In this document: positions 1 to 8,084 of the stretch, piece by piece | How positions within the stretch are numbered: position 1 is the stretch's first letter | How the letters are laid out: every line of letters starts with the position of its first letter | DNA from: an uncultured Pirellulaceae bacterium | GTDB lineage: Bacteria; Planctomycetota; Planctomycetia; Pirellulales; Pirellulaceae | Assembly (NCBI GenBank): GCA_937944405.1 | Contig: CALDYR010000102.1 | Span: forward strand, 1-64,000 | Direction of reading: 5' to 3' | Length of the DNA stretch: 64,000 nt | Translations under genes and position numbers: made by a program | Notes under the pieces: generated by a model | What the model was told of the DNA's origin: nothing | Seen by the model: only the letters and a program-made list of their open reading frames with translations | The model's database searches: none

Positions 1-4
1 TACC

Positions 5-23
5 GTTGGAAAAGGGTTCCAAC
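5..23 (-). terminator. Hairpin downstream of initiator tRNA
   Basis: A 7-bp inverted repeat (GTTGGAA at 5-11, TTCCAAC at 17-23) with a 5-nt loop lies just downstream of the minus-strand tRNA. It could end the tRNA transcript. Any U-run would lie beyond the window edge, so it cannot be confirmed. Confidence 0.35.
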
Positions 24-33
24 CATCACTGAG

Positions 34-107
<74 letters not shown>

Positions 108-112
108 CCGAT

Positions 113-140
113 ATAGTAGCCAAATGGGGTTTCGCCTCAA
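113..140 (-). promoter_or_regulatory. Likely sigma70-type promoter of the tRNA gene
   Basis: On the minus strand TTGAGG (140-135) and TACTAT (118-113) are separated by 16 bp. A start about 6 nt downstream of the -10 falls on the first base of the mature tRNA, so the precursor may have almost no 5' leader. This is motif reading only. Confidence 0.4.
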
Positions 141-211
141 GCCCTGTTTGAAAGTTTTTTCAACTTTAAAATCTGAGACCGGCTGGCGGCCAATCGAAAA
201 CAGCCCGTCTA

Positions 212-1030
212 TCACTCACCCGGATAAATCGGCGGCTTGGCTTCGCCCTGTTCTGGGGCGGTCGGACGGTAGGTTTCGAGTATCAGAATCTTTTGCCAGA
301 CCTTGTTTGACAGCCCGCCGGTGAGTGCCTCAAGTTCTGATGCTGACGCCATTGCGACCGCATCGTCAAACTGCTGAACGTAAACGGCGGCAATCTTTCC
401 GGTCAGCGCGAGCATTTCGCTGCAGTAATCCAAATACCGGCGCAACTGAAACGCCGTCATATTCAACTTGGGCGACAACCCTACCCCCGCGAATAAAGGT
501 TTCGCGATAATACGATGTGGGTCTTTAGTCAGCTGGTGCATGTCGATGATGTGAGCAATGGAGCGCAGTTCATGTAGTGCTTTAAGGGCACGACCACGTT
601 TGTAACGACGCTCGATCGTGAAAATAAAGAATACCGCAGCTCCAATTAACAACACGTCGTTAATCGCCGCTTCAGTAAAGGTTACGATCGCAGTAAAACG
701 ATTGCCGCCAGTTTGAGCGATATTGAGATCCTCCGACGTGACGCCAATCGCGAACAACATGTACAGGGTCACCGCTAGGATTGTCAAACAGATCCCCCAC
801 GTCAGCGACCGCAGCCATAGCACCGGCCGGCCGATCCACTGCGCACGTTGCACCATCGAGTCGGCAACGGTTCCCAATTGGCCACAAACCCGCACCAGCC
901 CAGAATCGGGAAATCGTTCGCCGATGCGGCCTTCTAAACGCTGGATCGTGCTGACGATGTGTTCCGGGCGGAGCGTCGAATAATCGCCTTTGTTTTTATC
1001 GCCTTCGTTGGCCTTATCGCCTAATCCCAT
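212..1030 (-). CDS. Unknown membrane protein, 272 aa
   Basis: I do not recognise this protein. It has a charged N-terminus of about 70 residues. Two hydrophobic segments follow near residues 75-97 and 122-140, then a basic stretch (ERRYKRGR) and a soluble, helix-rich C-terminal half. The layout suggests two membrane helices with both ends in the cytoplasm. It starts with ATG and stands alone on the minus strand next to the initiator tRNA and a broken transposase. No catalytic motif is visible. It is probably a lineage-specific inner-membrane protein. Confidence 0.6.
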   Translation of the reverse strand: MGLGDKANEGDKNKGDYSTLRPEHIVSTIQRLEGRIGERFPDSGLVRVCGQLGTVADSMVQRAQWIGRPVLWLRSLTWGICLTILAVTLYMLFAIGVTSEDLNIAQTGGNRFTAIVTFTEAAINDVLLIGAAVFFIFTIERRYKRGRALKALHELRSIAHIIDMHQLTKDPHRIIAKPLFAGVGLSPKLNMTAFQLRRYLDYCSEMLALTGKIAAVYVQQFDDAVAMASASELEALTGGLSNKVWQKILILETYRPTAPEQGEAKPPIYPGE

Positions 1031-1656
1031 TGGAACTTGCGTCTCCCGAGTTGAGTGGATTTATTGCGCACTCTGCATCGTAGTGCGGCTTCAGTTTTTT
1101 GATTGTGAATCTTTCGATTCTTCAGCTTGCCGCCGAAGGCAGATTTCAGCCGATACATCACCGTTTCTCCCAAAGCGCGAATATGGGGGTCGGCTTTGAC
1201 TTTCCACGCGTTTGGGCTTGTATGTCGAATCTCTCTGATGGCTTCATCGCGAGGCAGTTTTGGCTTGCTTGAGTTTCCGTGCTGCCAAAGCTGTGCATTC
1301 TTGCGTGACGGAATCACAGGATCGGCAGCTTCGGATTCGAGTACATGGTAAACCTTTCGTTGTTCATAAGCACCATCACCGAAAAATCGATCGATCAATC
1401 GGCTCGTTCACCAGGTTGAACATGTCCTCGACAGGTTCGCTCGACAGGTTCGGCATCGTGCGTGTCGTTACCGGTTGGTTAACTCCCGGGCAACAATCTC
1501 TCCCGTCTTCGGATCGATGCCAACATGAAACTTACGCCAAGTCCGACGCTTGTTTGCACCATGCTTACGGTCTTTCCATTTGGTTCTTCCCGTCTTTTTA
1601 TGGCTTGCTTCGAGATCATCGTGGGATTGGCTGGAATTCCCGATCGCTGTTTTCAC
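1021..1656 (-). pseudogene. Broken IS5-family DDE transposase
   Basis: Two reading frames on the minus strand carry pieces of an IS5-type transposase. The upstream piece (1656-1468) has the KDRKHG...RRTWRKFHVGID block with the first catalytic region. The downstream piece (1398-1021) has GDGAYEQRKVY, the IPSRKNAQLWQHGN block, and the RALGETVMYRLKSAFG block containing the final Glu, and runs to a natural-looking C-terminus. Stops and frame changes lie between them around 1400-1467, and the N-terminus is missing. The break near 1606 coincides with a copy of the dispersed repeat. No terminal inverted repeats were identified, so this is a dead remnant. Confidence 0.75.
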
Positions 1657-1740
1657 GGGAATTCGGCCAATCCCACTACATTATTTGAAAAAGGCAAACT
1701 TTTGGGCGCACGCGGTGTCACAAAGTTCGGAGAAAAACCT
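1607..1740 (+). repeat. Dispersed repeat, copy A, with long hairpin
   Basis: This copy shares blocks with the copies near 7942, 32947, 50112 and 63129: a GCTTCG...GTGGGATTGG start, a GCCAAT...CTACATT middle, AAAAGGCAA, and an ACAAAGTT end. Here it contains a near-perfect inverted repeat of about 21 bp (1621-1642 with 1656-1676) around a loop of about 13 nt. The left edge abuts the broken IS5 transposase. No protein is encoded. Confidence 0.7.
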
Positions 1741-2048
1741 TCTGCAAACAATTGCCGCATGGCCTCTTGGGGCCGGCTTTTTAGCCACTACTGGAGGGGC
1801 AAATTCGGACTGCAGGATCGCCTCGGATTTCCACGGTAGCCCCAATTGACCGTCGGTACCGGCCAGAATTGAAGCGATTTGCTCGCGCGCATAATTTTGA
1901 TGCATTAAATGGTGCGCAGTTGACTATGTTGGTGCTCCGGCGGCGGTTCAGCTATTTTCGCATGCCTATTTTCAAAAGCCGAAAAATGACCACAATCATC
2001 ATTTCAAGTGAAATTGCTCTTTAACAGCTAAATAACCAATCCTGATTT

Positions 2049-3410
2049 ATGTCAAACGCAACGCTTAATAATTGGACGCCGTCATCTTGGCGGAAGAAAC
2101 AGGTTCTCCAGCAACCCACTTACCCCGACCAAGACAAACTTCAGGATGCCGTTTCGCGTTTGGGGCAGCTTCCTCCGTTGGTCACCAGTTGGGAAATCGA
2201 GAGCCTGAAAGATCAATTGGCCGAAGCGGCCCGTGGTAAAGCCTTCCTCTTGCAGGCAGGCGACTGCTCCGAAAGCCTTGACGACTGCGAACCCGATGCG
2301 CTGGTCCGCAATCTGAAAGTGCTGATGCAGATGTCTTTCGTGTTGATCTACGGATCGCTATCGAAAGTCATCCGCGTCGGTCGTATCGCCGGTCAGTACG
2401 CGAAACCCCGTTCCAACGACAAAGAAACCCGGGACGGTTTGACCTTGGACGTTTACCGGGGGGACTTAGTAAACCGTTCCCCCTTCACCGAAGGCGATCG
2501 TATTCCCGATCCGGAATTACTACTTCGAGGATACGAACGGGCGGCGTTGACGTTGAACTTCATCCGCGGATTGACAGCCGGTGGGTTTGCCGACATGCAC
2601 CACCCCGAAAACTGGGATCTCGATTTCGCCAGTGACTCGCCGCGCGCTGATCAATACCACGAAATGGTAAACTCGATCACGTCGTCGCTTCGGTTTATGG
2701 AAGCGGTCATGGGAGCGTCGATCCGACAAAGTGATTCGGTCGAAGTGTTCACGTCTCACGAAGCATTGCATTTAGAATACGAACAAGCTCAAACCCGCCG
2801 CGTGCCTCGCCGTGACGGATGGTACAACATGAGCACGCATTTGCCGTGGCTTGGGTACCGCACCCGCGACGTCAACGGAGCCCACGTGGAATACCTCAAA
2901 GGTATCTGCAACCCCGTCGGCATTAAGGTCGGTCCGAAGTTCGATCCCGACGAATTGGTGAACCTGATTAAAGTTCTCAATCCCAATTCCGAACCCGGAC
3001 GCATCACGCTGATCCATCGCTACGGTGCCGATGAAGTGGCCGATAAACTGCCTATAATCATCGACGCGGTTCAAACTGCCGAACTGGATGTGCTGCATTG
3101 TTGTGACCCGATGCACGGCAATACGTTTTCAACCAAAACGGGCATCAAAACACGTAGCTTCGATAAAATTTCTTCGGAATTGGAATCGCAGTTTAAAATC
3201 CACGAATCCAAAGGCACCATTCTGGGCGGTGTGCATCTGGAATTAACCGGCGACAACGTCACCGAGTGCATCGGCGGCGTGGGGAACCTCGGAGAACCCG
3301 ATCTCGAACGCGCTTACAAAAGCGCGGTTGACCCTCGGTTGAACTACGAACAAGCCATGGAGATGGCGTTTTCAATCGCCGATCATATGAAAAGCAAACG
3401 CAACGACTGA
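2049..3410 (+). CDS. Class II (plant-type) DAHP synthase
   Basis: This enzyme condenses phosphoenolpyruvate and erythrose 4-phosphate into 3-deoxy-D-arabino-heptulosonate 7-phosphate, the first step of the shikimate pathway in the cytoplasm. The 453-residue length fits the class II family. Visible family blocks include NWTPSSWR near the N-terminus, FLLQAGDCSES (with the metal-site Cys), GRIAGQYAKPRS, CDPMHGNT, and GGVHLELTGDNVTEC near the C-terminus. It starts with ATG and is a single-gene unit about 120 bp upstream of rnc. The class I family is unrelated in sequence, so the class call is firm. Nothing in the sequence shows feedback control. Confidence 0.95.
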   Translation: MSNATLNNWTPSSWRKKQVLQQPTYPDQDKLQDAVSRLGQLPPLVTSWEIESLKDQLAEAARGKAFLLQAGDCSESLDDCEPDALVRNLKVLMQMSFVLIYGSLSKVIRVGRIAGQYAKPRSNDKETRDGLTLDVYRGDLVNRSPFTEGDRIPDPELLLRGYERAALTLNFIRGLTAGGFADMHHPENWDLDFASDSPRADQYHEMVNSITSSLRFMEAVMGASIRQSDSVEVFTSHEALHLEYEQAQTRRVPRRDGWYNMSTHLPWLGYRTRDVNGAHVEYLKGICNPVGIKVGPKFDPDELVNLIKVLNPNSEPGRITLIHRYGADEVADKLPIIIDAVQTAELDVLHCCDPMHGNTFSTKTGIKTRSFDKISSELESQFKIHESKGTILGGVHLELTGDNVTECIGGVGNLGEPDLERAYKSAVDPRLNYEQAMEMAFSIADHMKSKRND

Positions 3411-3526
3411 GGTTCAGCGTAAACGGTGCGTTTTTTTGGAATGGGCCTCCTTTTTGATTTGCGATTTTAAAAGGCGATCTTAAATCACATCTACGGTTTG
3501 CTTTTCAAGGTAGGTTACTGCGGAAT

Positions 3527-4279
3527 ATGGTTGCTGCGGATCAATTATCGAAGGCGGAAAAATCGATCGTCGAACGCTGTGAACTGCGTTTGGGATATCG
3601 CTTCAATGATCCGTCTTTAATCATTGAAGCGGTGACCCATTCGTCATTCGCCGATTCACGGCTAAATTCGTATGAACGGATGGAGTTCCTCGGTGACTCG
3701 GTATTGGGCTTTGTCGTGTGCGAGTACCTTTTCCACGAGTTCCCTGAGTATTTAGAGGGCGACCTAACGAAGATCAAATCGAACGTCGTCAGCCGTCGCA
3801 CCTGCGCCAAAATCGGTCGCGCGATGAAACTGCAGGAATTGCTGGTGGTTGGCAAGGGCGTCGGTTCGTCTTCCGGCCAAGTCCCCGCGTCGCTGTTGGC
3901 AAACGTTTTTGAATCCATCGTAGGGGCAATTTTTTTGGATGGCGGCGTCACCGCGGCGCGGAATTTTCTAATGCCATTTGTTGTTCGCCACGTCGAAGAA
4001 GCCGACGGGGGGGGCTTGGACGTGAATTACAAATCTCAATTGCAACAGTACGCCCAGAAACGGTTCGGTTTGCCGCCGTTTTATCAGCTGTTAGCTGATT
4101 GGGGCCCAGACCACTCCAAATGGTTCAACGTTTCGGCTCAAGTGAATAAGAAAACATTTTGCCCGGCATGGGGAAAGAATAAAAAGATCGCCGAACAGCG
4201 TGCTGCGGCTAATGCACTGGCTGAACTGGCTGGAGAAGAGCCTCCGTTTTCCCAAAGCCACCCGGAGGCCGAGCAATAG
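3527..4279 (+). CDS. rnc: Ribonuclease III
   Basis: RNase III cleaves double-stranded RNA during rRNA processing and mRNA turnover. The catalytic domain occupies about residues 10-155 and holds the signature ERMEFLGDSVLGFVV with the metal-binding Glu and Asp. A second acidic site lies in ANVFESIVGAIFLDGG. A double-stranded-RNA-binding domain follows from about residue 165, starting NYKSQLQQYAQ and ending in KIAEQRAAANAL. The length of 250 aa is normal. An AGGTAGG stretch lies upstream of the ATG. Only about 120 bp separate it from the DAHP synthase gene, so partial co-transcription is possible. Confidence 0.96.
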   Translation: MVAADQLSKAEKSIVERCELRLGYRFNDPSLIIEAVTHSSFADSRLNSYERMEFLGDSVLGFVVCEYLFHEFPEYLEGDLTKIKSNVVSRRTCAKIGRAMKLQELLVVGKGVGSSSGQVPASLLANVFESIVGAIFLDGGVTAARNFLMPFVVRHVEEADGGGLDVNYKSQLQQYAQKRFGLPPFYQLLADWGPDHSKWFNVSAQVNKKTFCPAWGKNKKIAEQRAAANALAELAGEEPPFSQSHPEAEQ

Positions 4280-4343
4280 ATCGACAGACCAGAAATTGCA
4301 GAAAATCAATCGTCTTCAATCGGCCTTGCTGATCAAAAACCAG

Positions 4344-4445
4344 ATGGTCAAAGATCGTCCACGCCTGAAATTTGTCACCGGCATCGGCGGATTGGACGAC
4401 CTAGCACCTGAACTAATGGCCGACCAGATCGTTGAAAACAAGTAG
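4344..4445 (+). CDS. Possible 33-residue small protein or remnant
   Basis: An open frame downstream of rnc begins at an ATG in a different frame from rnc and ends in LDDLAPELMADQIVENK. The composition looks protein-like, but there is no clear ribosome site. The same frame is also open back into rnc, so it could be a remnant or chance. It is listed only as a weak candidate. Confidence 0.15.
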   Translation: MVKDRPRLKFVTGIGGLDDLAPELMADQIVENK

Positions 4446-4475
4446 CCTCGTTCTGCCTTGCCTCGTTCTGCCTTG
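4446..4475. repeat. 15-bp tandem duplication
   Basis: The unit CCTCGTTCTGCCTTG occurs twice in perfect tandem just after a stop codon and before a run of seven T. It is one of about ten such short duplications in the window. Confidence 0.85.
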
Positions 4476-4514
4476 CATCGTTTTTTTAATGCTTTCGTTT
4501 GTGTGGGCGTTTCT

Positions 4515-5450
4515 TTACGCGACTTGTCTTTGTGGCGTTGAAGTTTCACTGATATCATCGATCGCCCAGTCCAGCGAATCGATGTATCCCAGTTTTATCA
4601 GTTCTCTGCCGGCTTCTTCGTTGATCCAACCTTTCGCCGCTGCGGTCATGTAATTCCGCCAGTCGCCTACTTGGCCCTTACGATTAAACCCGTTAGGTTT
4701 CTCCTGCGTGTGACCGGGTTTGATCCATTTGGGAATCAATGTTACTAATTTTGGATCCGCATCAAGGAATCGAAACAACTGATTCAGCACAGGGCGAAAG
4801 TTCTTATGCAGATCTTCATACTGAACGAATTTAACCTTCAACCCTTGATGCACCTTGGCGGTGTGATAGTCGGCGTTGATTGTGCGTTTCCAGTTTCTGC
4901 ACGTCTTACGCACAAAGCTTTCACAGCTTAATAAGTCTTGGGGATTTTTTTGAAAGTGCCATGGATCGGCGTCGAACTTTGGCTTCAAAGCGAGTAGTTT
5001 TTCATCGACGTTAAAGTTTGAAATGATCCGAGGCGCGTTAAGGAAATGGAAAACCTTACTGACAACAATGTCGCGCAGATCACGAATCACGCAAATATAA
5101 GACGCGTCTCGAAGGACCACGGGATGGATGGTAGACGGTGTTCGATCCCCAATCAGCCGCGCAGCAGGATCAGCCAGATCAACCATGCAACCACGCACCA
5201 TGGATTCAAGGTGTTTACGAATCGTCGCCGATTCCGATTCGATGCGATCGATATTGACCAAGATCTTGCGGTTCTGTTGATACGCATCAAAGTACTTGTT
5301 CCAATGGTATTCGCCACTGCTGTGAATGTCGGGATGCAGATTCAATAACCGACACACCCAATTAGTTCCGGATTTCATGTGCCCGCGTATGCAAAAAAAT
5401 TGCTTTCCATTGACCGATGGATCTTTAGCAACCTGATTATCAATTGTCAT
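4515..5450 (-). CDS. Sulfotransferase family protein, 311 aa
   Basis: The protein carries the two nucleotide-binding features of PAPS-dependent sulfotransferases. The 5'-phosphosulfate loop is at about residues 23-36 (GHMKSGTNWVCRLL), and a 3'-phosphate region contains CVIRDLRDIVVSKVFHFLN. It probably moves a sulfate group from PAPS to a carbohydrate or small acceptor, but the substrate cannot be read from sequence. There is no signal peptide, so it acts in the cytoplasm or at the membrane face. It is a lone minus-strand gene between rnc and mqnB. Neither neighbour suggests a partner. Confidence 0.85.
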   Translation of the reverse strand: MTIDNQVAKDPSVNGKQFFCIRGHMKSGTNWVCRLLNLHPDIHSSGEYHWNKYFDAYQQNRKILVNIDRIESESATIRKHLESMVRGCMVDLADPAARLIGDRTPSTIHPVVLRDASYICVIRDLRDIVVSKVFHFLNAPRIISNFNVDEKLLALKPKFDADPWHFQKNPQDLLSCESFVRKTCRNWKRTINADYHTAKVHQGLKVKFVQYEDLHKNFRPVLNQLFRFLDADPKLVTLIPKWIKPGHTQEKPNGFNRKGQVGDWRNYMTAAAKGWINEEAGRELIKLGYIDSLDWAIDDISETSTPQRQVA

Positions 5451-5793
5451 ATCAGCTACGTTGGACAGAATGTTTACGGAAGGTGTACCTGAGCGGCTAA
5501 TCCATAATAGAAAAGATCTCCCCCTACCGCAATTGAAATTATGCTAGCGATTGATTGCACCGTAATTTACGTGATTACTCTAGAATTTTCACTTAAAATC
5601 ACACCAGCGCAAAAGCTGTGCGGGGCCGCGAACAGTGAGGGGCCAAACGGTTGTCGTACTGGTGCGTGGAGACAAAACCACTAATGTACTTAATGTAATC
5701 CGTGTTTGTGTTTGGTTGTGCTTTGCGGTTCACGCGCGGACAGTCAACGATCACGAAATTCATTGAGCAACGATCAACCAAGGACGCTGCGTT
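5451..5793. other. Intergenic region without a recognised gene
   Basis: This AT-richer stretch lies between the divergent sulfotransferase and mqnB genes, so it should hold both promoters. A 60-codon minus-strand open frame (5781-5599) has no recognisable features. I see no RNA gene or repeat. Confidence 0.4.
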
Positions 5794-6474
5794 TTGTCGA
5801 TTGAAAATTTGATTCTAATTCCCACCATTCTCGAAAGTTCATTGATCGAACCCCAATTGACGGATCTTCTTGAACGTAACGGGGGAAAATTTTCCCATTG
5901 CGGGTTCGGACCAATCGCCGCCACCGCGTTGGCTCAGCAAAGCATCATTTTGCATCAGCCTCAGCGCGTTTTTTTGGTGGGAATTGCCGGAGCCTACCTT
6001 CCCCAACGCCACTGCGCGGGCCGAAGCATAAATCAAAGCCTTCAACCGCTAGACGTTGGCAGCGCCCACCGATTTGGATCCGTTAGCATCGACGGGATTG
6101 GCGTCGGTGAAGCTCAAGAATTTCAGTCCGCCGGCGAACTAGGGTGGGAGCACTGCGCAGGCAATGGTGATCGACCTTCAATCGGCGATACGTTGGAGTT
6201 GCCATCCGATTCTTCGCATCACTTATTAACGGTGTGCGCTGCGTCGGCCAATGATCAACAGGCGTCGCGTCGACAGCAGCGCTGCGGTGCTGTGGCCGAA
6301 GACATGGAAGGGTTCGCCGTTGCGTTGGCCTGCAGGCTCCACAACGTGCCGCTGCAAATCATAAGAGGCATTTCTAATATGGCCGGCGACAGAGCAAAAT
6401 CGAATTGGAAAATTGCTGACGCAATGCAGGCGGCGGTTGATCAACTGAGTTTGGCGTTGGGGGAATCAGCATGA
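5794..6474 (+). CDS. mqnB: Futalosine hydrolase MqnB
   Basis: MqnB removes adenine (or hypoxanthine) from aminodeoxyfutalosine or futalosine to give dehypoxanthine futalosine in the alternative menaquinone pathway. The 226-residue length and nucleoside-phosphorylase fold blocks fit: GGKFSHCGFGPIAAT near the N-terminus, RVFLVGIAGAY, and AEDMEGFAVALAC with the catalytic acidic residues, then IRGISNMAGDR. The start is a TTG with no clear ribosome site; no in-frame ATG fits the family N-terminus. It overlaps mqnD by 4 bp (ATGA), so the two are translationally coupled. The pairing with mqnD makes the call firm over a generic nucleosidase. Confidence 0.9.
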   Translation: MSIENLILIPTILESSLIEPQLTDLLERNGGKFSHCGFGPIAATALAQQSIILHQPQRVFLVGIAGAYLPQRHCAGRSINQSLQPLDVGSAHRFGSVSIDGIGVGEAQEFQSAGELGWEHCAGNGDRPSIGDTLELPSDSSHHLLTVCAASANDQQASRRQQRCGAVAEDMEGFAVALACRLHNVPLQIIRGISNMAGDRAKSNWKIADAMQAAVDQLSLALGESA

Positions 6475-7355
6475 AGTCCCCCGTTTCCCTTGCCATTTCG
6501 ACTTGCCCCAACGACACCTTCGCCTTCCACGCGATTTTAAATAACCGGATCGATCTGCAAGGATTAGAATTCGACATCCACCTTCTGGATATCCAACAGC
6601 TTAACGCCGGACTGTTTGTGCAAGAGTTTGACGTCGCCAAAGCCAGTTTTCACGCTGCGGCAATTCTTGCCGAACGAACGATGGTACTACCATCCGGTTC
6701 AGCCTTGGGGTTTGGCGTTGGGCCACTGCTATTATCATCAACGGCCGATGGCATTTCGCCTGACGATCCGACCGACCGCCAGTGGCGAGTGCTTTGCCCA
6801 GGCCAACACACGACCGCCACGATGTTATTTCGCATGTTCTTCTCAGAGTCTATAGGGGCGGGACGCACAATCATTGAGCAACGTTTGTTTTCTGACATCA
6901 TGCCGGAACTGCAAAACGCGGCGGCTGACTTTGGCGTCTGCATCCACGAAGGCAGATTCACTTGGCAGGACCAAGGACTGGGCTGTGTGGAAGATCTAGG
7001 CGCGCGGTGGGAACAGGAAACCGATTCGCCGCTGCCTCTGGGCGGGATTTTAGTCTCGCGCGCGTTGACCAATCAATCACCAGAATTGGTTCAGACAATT
7101 CAAAACGTAATCCAATCATCGATCCTCTACGCGCAGCAACACCCCGACGAAGCGCTGACTTCGATGAGGAAACACGCTCAGGAGTTCGACGACAATGTTT
7201 TGATGCAGCACGTCCAACTGTACGTCAATGATTGGACGGTAGAACTGGGGAAGATCGGTCGCATGGCATTGGCTAAACTTTCTCAGAAGGCCAAAACCGC
7301 AGGCATTGTCGATCGAAATGTTGCCGAAATCGAAGTGTTTGGTTCCGGTCGGTAG
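6471..7355 (+). CDS. mqnD: 1,4-dihydroxy-6-naphthoate synthase MqnD
   Basis: MqnD converts cyclic dehypoxanthine futalosine into 1,4-dihydroxy-6-naphthoate, a late cytoplasmic step of the futalosine menaquinone route. The 294-residue protein opens with AISTCPNDTFAFHAILN, the hallmark block of the family, followed by DVAKASFHAAAIL and GFGVGPLLLSS. It has the periplasmic-binding-protein-like two-lobed fold expected. Its ATG overlaps the mqnB stop by 4 bp. The other mqn genes are not in this window. Confidence 0.95.
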   Translation: MKSPVSLAISTCPNDTFAFHAILNNRIDLQGLEFDIHLLDIQQLNAGLFVQEFDVAKASFHAAAILAERTMVLPSGSALGFGVGPLLLSSTADGISPDDPTDRQWRVLCPGQHTTATMLFRMFFSESIGAGRTIIEQRLFSDIMPELQNAAADFGVCIHEGRFTWQDQGLGCVEDLGARWEQETDSPLPLGGILVSRALTNQSPELVQTIQNVIQSSILYAQQHPDEALTSMRKHAQEFDDNVLMQHVQLYVNDWTVELGKIGRMALAKLSQKAKTAGIVDRNVAEIEVFGSGR

Positions 7356-7370
7356 ACCGCCGGCGCTCAC

Positions 7371-7556
7371 TTACACACCGTGCATAATTCCCGCCATGCA
7401 GGCCGTCATACAGCACGCCAACATGCCGCCGAACATCGCGCGAAGACCACGTTCCGCCAATTCGCCGCGCCGGCAGGGCGTCTGCGGACCGATGCCACCG
7501 ATTTGAATTCCAATTGCACCGAAGTTTGAAAACCTGCACAACGCGTAAGTCCAAAT
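7371..7556 (-). pseudogene. C-terminal fragment of a NupC-type nucleoside transporter
   Basis: On the minus strand a frame ending in TAA at 7371 reads TYALCRFSNFGAIGIQIGGI, then GPQTPCRRGELAERGLRAM, then LACCMTACMAGIM. This is the last conserved helix region of concentrative (CNT/NupC) nucleoside transporters. Upstream the frame continues a few codons and then loses similarity, with an in-frame TGA near 7616. The rest of the gene is absent. It is a decayed leftover directly downstream of mqnD. Confidence 0.6.
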
Positions 7557-7646
7557 CTCTTTAGGCTCTCCCCCGAAATGAGTGGGTGAAATGGCGTTAG
7601 CCGGGCATCCTCACTTGAGCTCTTCAGAATGGGGGGCCCGTTCGGC

Positions 7647-7697
7647 ATCGCCATCGTTTCGGCCTCAATTTGCTACGCAGGCCGAAACGACGGCGAC
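7647..7697. repeat. Strong 19-bp hairpin
   Basis: Arms 7647-7665 and 7679-7697 are complementary with only two mismatches and enclose a 13-nt loop. There is no T-run beside it. It could be a bidirectional transcription block or the end of an old mobile element. Confidence 0.7.
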
Positions 7698-7801
7698 GCG
7701 GAAGGGACTCACGGCATCTTCTTTTGTTTTTCAAAACGCATCCTGTTGAATCTCGTGTAAATTGAGTTTGCGAAAACACTTAATCACGCAAGCTCGACCC
7801 A

Positions 7802-7941
7802 ATGCTATTTGAGACTATCCTCAATCATCGTTACCCGCTCAAGGGCTTTGTCTACGGCAACTGCAAGATTGTCGCTAATTCATCCAGCGGCTTGGACGAG
7901 ATCCACGTTGCAGTGGCTGCTCGCAAGAACAGCAAGCCCCG
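7802..7941 (+). pseudogene. N-terminal fragment of an ISL3-type transposase
   Basis: From the ATG the frame reads ILNHRYPLKGFVYGNCKI, then EIHVAVAARKNSKP. This matches the N-terminus of ISL3-family transposases just before their first zinc-finger cysteines. Homology stops abruptly at about 7941, where a truncated copy of the dispersed repeat begins. The finger and DDE domains are missing, so the gene is dead. Confidence 0.6.
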
Positions 7942-8030
7942 CTACATTCACTGGAAAAGGCAAGCCTTGGGCACACCGCCCGCAATAAACGCAATGGGCA
8001 CAATGGGCGAGACAAAGTTCCGGAAAGAAC
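7942..8030 (+). repeat. Dispersed repeat, copy B, right part only
   Basis: This copy starts at CTACATTCACTGGAAAAGGC, shared with the copy at 63129, and ends with ACAAAGTTCCGGAAAGAAC. It lacks the left hairpin arm. It begins exactly where the ISL3 transposase fragment breaks off. A short AATGGGCA-type duplication lies inside it. Confidence 0.6.
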
Positions 8031-8084
8031 ATATCCAGACTCCCCCAAGACGATTTTTTGCGGCGCCGGGCAATCTAGGATGCG

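Noticed and set aside
1681-1905. Minus-strand 74-codon frame beside repeat copy A
   Set aside because: It covers part of the repeat and does not resemble the missing transposase N-terminus.
5599-5781. 60-codon minus-strand frame
   Set aside because: No ribosome site, no recognisable features, and it lies in a promoter-rich spacer.
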